A DNA stretch of 64,000 nt, from the NCBI RefSeq assembly GCF_003313505.1, contig NZ_QMHO01000011.1, positions 62,001-126,000 on the forward strand, given 5' to 3'. This stretch comes from Pedobacter nanyangensis (GTDB lineage: Bacteria; Bacteroidota; Bacteroidia; Sphingobacteriales; Sphingobacteriaceae). The translations under genes were made by a program, and so were the position numbers. The notes under the pieces are model-generated. The model saw only the letters and a list, made by a program, of their open reading frames with translations, made no database searches and was not told the origin of the DNA. Of this stretch, positions 60,128-64,000 are shown one piece after another. The first letter of the stretch is position 1. Every line of letters starts with the position of its first letter.

Positions 60128-61699
60128 ATGAATAAAATTTACTTTTACGCAGTGGTATCCTTATTCGGTGTTGGAGCATTAAGCTCCTGTGGACCTAAAG
60201 GCGGATCTGCGGTATCTGAAAAAACCGGCTATGCTTACAATAAGCGTGAAAACGGCGGTTTTGAAGTAAAAAAGAACTATAAGAGAGGACCTGGCCCAGG
60301 TTTAATGGAAATTGAAGGTGGGGAGTTTATCATGGGCGGCAGTGCCATTGAAATTCCAGGCCAGGACATGACCTCCTACAACTATAAACGTCAGGTGACC
60401 GTAAGCTCTTTCTACATGGACGAGACCGAAGTTTCGAACACCGACTGGCTCGAATATCTGCATTGGATCAGAACAACTTTTAGAGGTAAGCCAGAACTTG
60501 CGGAATACTATTACACCGCCTTGCCCGACACTTTGGTTTGGAGAAGGCCTTTGTCCTACAACGAACCTTACGTAAACAATTATTTAAGGCATCCCGCCTA
60601 TGGAGACTATCCGGTTGTAGGCGTAACCTGGCAGCAAGCTGCAGATTATTGCGTATGGCGTACCGACAGGGTTAATGAGCTGATTTTAAGAGAAAAAGGC
60701 TTTATGACCACCTTTAAAGACCTTAATAAACCTACCGCAAAAGGCGGAACGCCCGTAAAGAAATCAGACACCATCTTTAACACCGATGTGTATCTGAATG
60801 GACAAATCAAAGATATTGGTAAAAAAGCACCATTAGATTTAAGCGCCAATGCCGCCCCTACTACCGGCAAAAATAAAGCTCAAAGAAACGTTAGGTTGGA
60901 AGATGGTGAAATTTTCCAGCCCTATCGCTTGCCCACAGAAGCCGAATGGGAATATGCCGCAATGGGCTTGATAGGAAATACCCAATATGCCAACATCAAT
61001 GAAAAGAAAGTTTATCCTTGGAACGGTTTGGGCATTACATCGCCCAAAAAATCAACCAGAGGGATGATCCTGGCCAACTTTAAACGTGGCAAAGGAGACT
61101 ATATGGGTGTAGGTGGTTCACTGAACGATAAAGGTAGTATCACTCAATCTGTACGTAGCTTTACTCCTAACGACTTTGGCCTTTACAATATGGCAGGGAA
61201 CGTGAACGAGTGGGTACAAGACGTTTATCGTCCTAACACTTTTGAAGCTACCGAAGGTTTAAATCCTTTTAGGGGCAATGTTTATGCTGATAAAGAAAGA
61301 GACCCGCAAAATAGTGTGATCAAAATAGATGGCAAAGGCCGTCCTGTGATGAAACCTGCGGGAACCGGTGTAAAACAAACTTGGGCGCAACTACAATCAC
61401 AATATGTAGATTCGACTTACAAAGCAGACCAACGCGGTTACAAGGATGCGGAAAAAGATTTGCCAAATGGCGAATTACTTACCTTATACAATGACAAATC
61501 TAGGGTTTACAAAGGTGGTTCATGGAATGACCAGGCCATGTGGCTAAATCCTGCGGCTAGAAGATTTTTACAGGAAGACGAATCGACTGCTGATATTGGT
61601 TTCCGCTGTGCAATGACCATGCTTGGGGCGCCAGAAGTTAGGTCGGCAGGCAAACCTCAGTTCAAAAACAAAGGCACTAAACCATTTAAGGTGAAGTAA
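60128..61699 (+). CDS. gldJ: gliding motility/T9SS lipoprotein GldJ
   Basis: GldJ is a lipoprotein with an FGE-sulfatase-like fold required for gliding motility and type IX secretion in Bacteroidota, and it stabilises GldK. The 523-residue product has the lipobox ALSSC (mature CGPKGG), then GPGPGLMEIEGGEFIMGGSA, KRQVTVSSFYMDETEVSNTD and WLEYLHW, YPVVGVTWQQAADYCVWRTD and YRLPTEAEWEYAAM, NMAGNVNEWVQDVYRPN and VYKGGSWNDQAMWLNPAARR. No catalytic Cys of the sulfatase-modifying enzyme is expected. The gene is monocistronic and ends at a strong terminator. Confidence 0.93.
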   Translation: MNKIYFYAVVSLFGVGALSSCGPKGGSAVSEKTGYAYNKRENGGFEVKKNYKRGPGPGLMEIEGGEFIMGGSAIEIPGQDMTSYNYKRQVTVSSFYMDETEVSNTDWLEYLHWIRTTFRGKPELAEYYYTALPDTLVWRRPLSYNEPYVNNYLRHPAYGDYPVVGVTWQQAADYCVWRTDRVNELILREKGFMTTFKDLNKPTAKGGTPVKKSDTIFNTDVYLNGQIKDIGKKAPLDLSANAAPTTGKNKAQRNVRLEDGEIFQPYRLPTEAEWEYAAMGLIGNTQYANINEKKVYPWNGLGITSPKKSTRGMILANFKRGKGDYMGVGGSLNDKGSITQSVRSFTPNDFGLYNMAGNVNEWVQDVYRPNTFEATEGLNPFRGNVYADKERDPQNSVIKIDGKGRPVMKPAGTGVKQTWAQLQSQYVDSTYKADQRGYKDAEKDLPNGELLTLYNDKSRVYKGGSWNDQAMWLNPAARRFLQEDESTADIGFRCAMTMLGAPEVRSAGKPQFKNKGTKPFKVK

Positions 61700-61714
61700 C
61701 AAGCGTTTCGCTTC

Positions 61715-61755
61715 AAAAAAAGTCCCATAAGCAATATGCCTATGGGACTTTTTTT
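61715..61755. terminator. bidirectional terminator after gldJ
   Basis: Stem AAAAAAGTCCCATA/TATGGGACTTTTTT with an 11-base loop, between the convergent gldJ and the biotin-carrier gene. Confidence 0.92.
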
Positions 61756-61799
61756 GTTTTACATCACTCCTAAATAAAATGAATTCGCGTAATTATTGA

Positions 61800-62300
61800 C
61801 TAACTAAAAACCACCAATAATTCATTCTTCTCCACCTTATCTCCTTGTTTAACTGCTATTTTTTTAATGATGCCATCAGTTGGCGATTTGATCATGTTTT
61901 CCATTTTCATGGCCTCGAGTACCAAAAGATTATCACCTTTTTTCACCTCTGTTCCTTCGCTTACCAACACATTAAGCACCAGCCCAGGCATTGGGGCTTT
62001 AATTTGCAGTATCTTGTTGCTGGAAAGATTATCCATTCCCAGTTGTTTCAAAAGCAAATCCAATGGAGTCGTTACCTGCACCTGGTAAACGTTCCCATTT
62101 ACTTTGATATGGGCCAGCTTTTCGGCCTTATCAAAAGCTACCACTTCGACAGCATAAGATTTATTGTCGTGAATGATGTGGCTAGATTGTGGGCCTATTT
62201 TCAATAAATCAAAATCAGTAGGTTGATCATTGACCTGTAAAACATCTTGGATAAAATCCATATCAAACTGATAATGGCTATTTACGGTTACTTTATTCAT
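61800..62300 (-). CDS. biotin carboxyl carrier-type protein
   Basis: A 166-residue biotinyl domain protein. The biotinylated lysine is in VLEAMKMEN and the flanking GTEVKKGDNLLVLEAMK and VKQGDKVEKNELLVV form the usual hammerhead. The N-terminal part (about 70 residues) is an extra beta-rich region. It should carry biotin for an acyl-CoA carboxylase (propionyl- or acetyl-CoA type), but no carboxylase or carboxyltransferase gene is next to it. It is the last gene of the operon rsmE, DUF4159, biotin carrier, 3 nt after DUF4159. Confidence 0.9.
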   Translation of the reverse strand: MNKVTVNSHYQFDMDFIQDVLQVNDQPTDFDLLKIGPQSSHIIHDNKSYAVEVVAFDKAEKLAHIKVNGNVYQVQVTTPLDLLLKQLGMDNLSSNKILQIKAPMPGLVLNVLVSEGTEVKKGDNLLVLEAMKMENMIKSPTDGIIKKIAVKQGDKVEKNELLVVFS

Positions 62301-62303
62301 AAG

Positions 62304-63026
62304 TTAGTTGGTTAAGGCGTACTGTATTAAATTTGCGCCCATTTTTAGGGCGTTATTTCTACTTTCTTGAGTGTCGGAAGGATAAGTTCCAAAGTCTTCC
62401 CAGCCATTGCCCAAATCGCACTCGTACGTGTAAAAGCAAACTACCCTGCCTTTATAAATAAGCGCAAATCCTTGCGGGCGTTTGTTGTCATGCTCGTGGA
62501 TTTTTGGCAAGCCATTGGGAAACCTAAATTTCTGGTTATAGATTTTGTGGTTTGCTGGCAGTTCCACAAAATCAAGCTCTGGAAAAACTTTCTTCATTTG
62601 TGGGCGGATAAACTTATCCAAACCGTAGTTATCGTCTATATGAAGAAAACCTCCGCCAATGAGGTATTTCCTCAAATTTGCCACCTCTTGAGCATTGAAG
62701 GTCACATTTCCGTGCCCAGTCATATATATAAAAGGGTAATTGAACAGTTCGGCACTGCCCACTTCTACAATACCTTCATCTGAAGCAAAATTTGTGGCAA
62801 TGTTCCGGTTACAGAAAGCCATTAGGTTGGGCAGTGCTGTCCGGTTAGCATACCAATCGCCACCACCAGCATATTTTAATTTACCTATTTTATAGGTTGG
62901 GGGAAAGGTGAAGGCCGTAAAAAGTAGAAAGGTAAAAGATAAAAGAATAAGGATAAAGGAATAAGGGCGAACCTTTATTCTTCGACCAAAAGATCGTATA
63001 GCCTTTAATCCTCGTTCTTTGTTCAT
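62304..63026 (-). CDS. DUF4159 domain protein
   Basis: A 240-residue protein with an N-terminal hydrophobic segment (SFILILLSFTFLLFTAFTF) and a DUF4159 domain (KIGKLKYAGGGDWYANRTAL, PFIYMTGHGNVTF, KYLIGGGFLHIDDNYGLDKF and MKKVFPELDFVELPANHKIY). The fold is ThuA-like (glutamine amidotransferase-like) without known activity; it is anchored at the membrane or exported. The ATG overlaps the rsmE stop by one base. Bacteroidota often have it next to rsmE. Confidence 0.88.
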   Translation of the reverse strand: MNKERGLKAIRSFGRRIKVRPYSFILILLSFTFLLFTAFTFPPTYKIGKLKYAGGGDWYANRTALPNLMAFCNRNIATNFASDEGIVEVGSAELFNYPFIYMTGHGNVTFNAQEVANLRKYLIGGGFLHIDDNYGLDKFIRPQMKKVFPELDFVELPANHKIYNQKFRFPNGLPKIHEHDNKRPQGFALIYKGRVVCFYTYECDLGNGWEDFGTYPSDTQESRNNALKMGANLIQYALTN

Positions 63027-63733
63027 TAATCCCTATTTAAAAAATTGATTTCAAAGCAAGCCGCCAAACCAGCAGTTTCTGTACGCAGGCGGGTGTTGCC
63101 TAAAGTTACTGGTTTATATCCGTTCTGCAAAGCAAGCTCAATTTCTTTCGGCGTAAAATCTCCTTCAGGGCCAATTAAAATCAGGTATTTTTGATGAGGT
63201 TTAATCAGCTGCGAAATGGCCCGTCTACTATCTTCATCCATGCAATGCGCAATCATTTTAACCTCGGCATTGCTCTGTTTAATAAAGTCCTTAAAGGCAA
63301 TCGCTGTGTTTACTTTGGGATGATATGCCGTTAACGATTGTTTAACCGCCGAGGTAACCACCTTTTCCAAGCGCTCTTCTTTCACGATTTTACGTTCAGA
63401 GCGTTCGCAAATTACAGGGGTTACTTCATCAATGCCAATTTCTGTAGCTTTTTCTAAAAACCACTCTATCCTATCAATGTTCTTGGTAGGGGCAATAGCG
63501 ATATGGAGGTAGTGGTTACGCTTACCAAAACCTTGTTGCTTGTCAATAATGTTTAAAAGTACGGCCCTTTTAGCTGTTTCGGCAATTTGTGCTACATACA
63601 ATCCGCCAACACCATCAATCAAATGAACCGTATCACCTTGTTTAAGACGCAAAACCTTGTTACAATGGTTGCTTTCTTCCTCGTTTAGGGTATAGGTATC
63701 TGAGGTAATATCTGGTGTATAAAATAAATACAT
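63026..63733 (-). CDS. rsmE: 16S rRNA (uracil1498-N3)-methyltransferase RsmE
   Basis: RsmE methylates U1498 of 16S rRNA with SAM. The 235-residue SPOUT protein has EEESNHCNKVLRLKQGDTVH and LIDGVGG at the N-terminus (PUA-like), AIAPTKNIDRIEWFLEKATE and IGIDEVTPVICERSERK, and the knot region LILIGPEGDFTPKEIELALQ with LGNTRLRTETAGLA. It is the first gene of an operon with DUF4159 and the biotin carrier. All family motifs are present. Confidence 0.96.
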   Translation of the reverse strand: MYLFYTPDITSDTYTLNEEESNHCNKVLRLKQGDTVHLIDGVGGLYVAQIAETAKRAVLLNIIDKQQGFGKRNHYLHIAIAPTKNIDRIEWFLEKATEIGIDEVTPVICERSERKIVKEERLEKVVTSAVKQSLTAYHPKVNTAIAFKDFIKQSNAEVKMIAHCMDEDSRRAISQLIKPHQKYLILIGPEGDFTPKEIELALQNGYKPVTLGNTRLRTETAGLAACFEINFLNRD

Positions 63734-63797
63734 GATTTAGCCGAACATAAGGTTAAGCGATAAGCGAATTGGCGCAATACGCCAAACGCTAAACTTA

Positions 63798-64000
63798 TTA
63801 ATGCAAATCTACCATGTCACTTTTGTTGATGACGATCTCGAGTTTTACCGTTTCGATATTTTGCTCGGTTTTTTTAAGGATGGTAAACAAATAGCCGTAA
63901 CATTCTTCGCTATCCCCTACTTCCGGGATTTTACCAAAAGCGTGCGAAACCAAGCCACCAACGGTATCAAAGTCTTCATCTTCGGGCAAATCATGAGGCA
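63798..64000 (-). CDS. CorC/HlyC-domain membrane protein (3' end, cut by window)
   Basis: Only the C-terminal 66 residues or so are inside the window; the frame is open to the last base and the gene starts beyond 64000. PEDEDFDTVGGLVSHAFGKI and PEVGDS match the C-terminal CorC/HlyC transporter-associated domain of CBS-domain 'hemolysin' or GldE-like proteins, ending with IVINKSDMVDLH. These proteins have DUF21 and CBS domains and act in the membrane, possibly in ion transport. The remaining gene must be read to choose between hemolysin-type and GldE. Confidence 0.8.
   Translation of the reverse strand, partial: PHDLPEDEDFDTVGGLVSHAFGKIPEVGDSEECYGYLFTILKKTEQNIETVKLEIVINKSDMVDLH

Noticed and set aside
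1..64000. tRNA or rRNA genes in the intergenic gaps
   Set aside because: No cloverleaf-like or rRNA-like sequence was recognised by eye. A covariance-model scan was not possible here.

Overview
The window reads as a chromosome segment of a Bacteroidota bacterium, most likely family Sphingobacteriaceae and close to Pedobacter (inference). The grounds are a SusC/SusD glycan-uptake pair, the type IX secretion and gliding proteins PorV and GldJ, many Bacteroidota-specific families (DUF2480, DUF3108, DUF3109, DUF4159, DUF4476, DUF4834, DUF6427, DUF6702), candidate -7 boxes of the TAnnTTTG type, and moderate GC content. No rRNA, tRNA, CRISPR array, prophage or classical insertion sequence was seen.

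Layout. 1-4.4 kb: the end of an ABC exporter, then a dTDP-sugar operon rfbB-rfbD-rfbA without rfbC. 4.5-14.8 kb: a minus-strand housekeeping and envelope run (DUF3109, DUF3108, DUF2480, a PpiD-like chaperone, LptC, a beta-barrel protein, CoaX, DUF6427, a glycosyltransferase, an LpxH-like phosphoesterase) and a candidate 30-residue membrane peptide. 15-18.3 kb: an acyltransferase, a decayed epimerase remnant, DUF4834, YwbE and a DUF3472 protein. 18.3-21.7 kb: uvrB, translationally coupled behind a winged-helix/nucleotidyltransferase pair whose nucleotidyltransferase is frameshifted and whose start is preceded by a 24-bp perfect palindrome. 21.7-25.3 kb: M1 peptidase, HupE/UreJ, DUF6702.

25.4-36.7 kb is a polysaccharide utilization locus, probably for a beta-1,3-glucan: surface lipoprotein, SusC, SusD, a clan GH-A hydrolase and a GH16 enzyme on the minus strand, with a divergent propeller/Y_Y_Y/LuxR-type regulator. 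36.8-48.3 kb holds polysaccharide deacetylase, upp, a YjjG-type nucleotidase, a DUF4476 protein, DinB, a flippase/methyltransferase/glycosyltransferase group, an alpha-L-fucosidase, and a rhomboid protease with a methyltransferase. 48.4-57.7 kb: a tricorn-like protease, two glycosyltransferases, and between them a small GIY-YIG nuclease set inside a cluster of long palindromic repeats; then DJ-1/PfpI, a Cys-rich membrane peptide, a Crp regulator, YceI and pirin. 58-64 kb: ispF and porV, gldJ divergently, and rsmE-DUF4159-biotin carrier, ending in a CorC/HlyC-domain protein cut by the window edge.

The most interesting parts are (1) the GIY-YIG gene bracketed by inverted 62-bp palindromic elements, with further copies beside it and one orphan copy near uvrB, which resembles a REP/RAYT-like arrangement built on a different nuclease; (2) the frameshifted wHTH-nucleotidyltransferase module with its palindrome, coupled to uvrB; (3) an epimerase remnant with an internal deletion; and (4) a candidate 30-residue membrane peptide.
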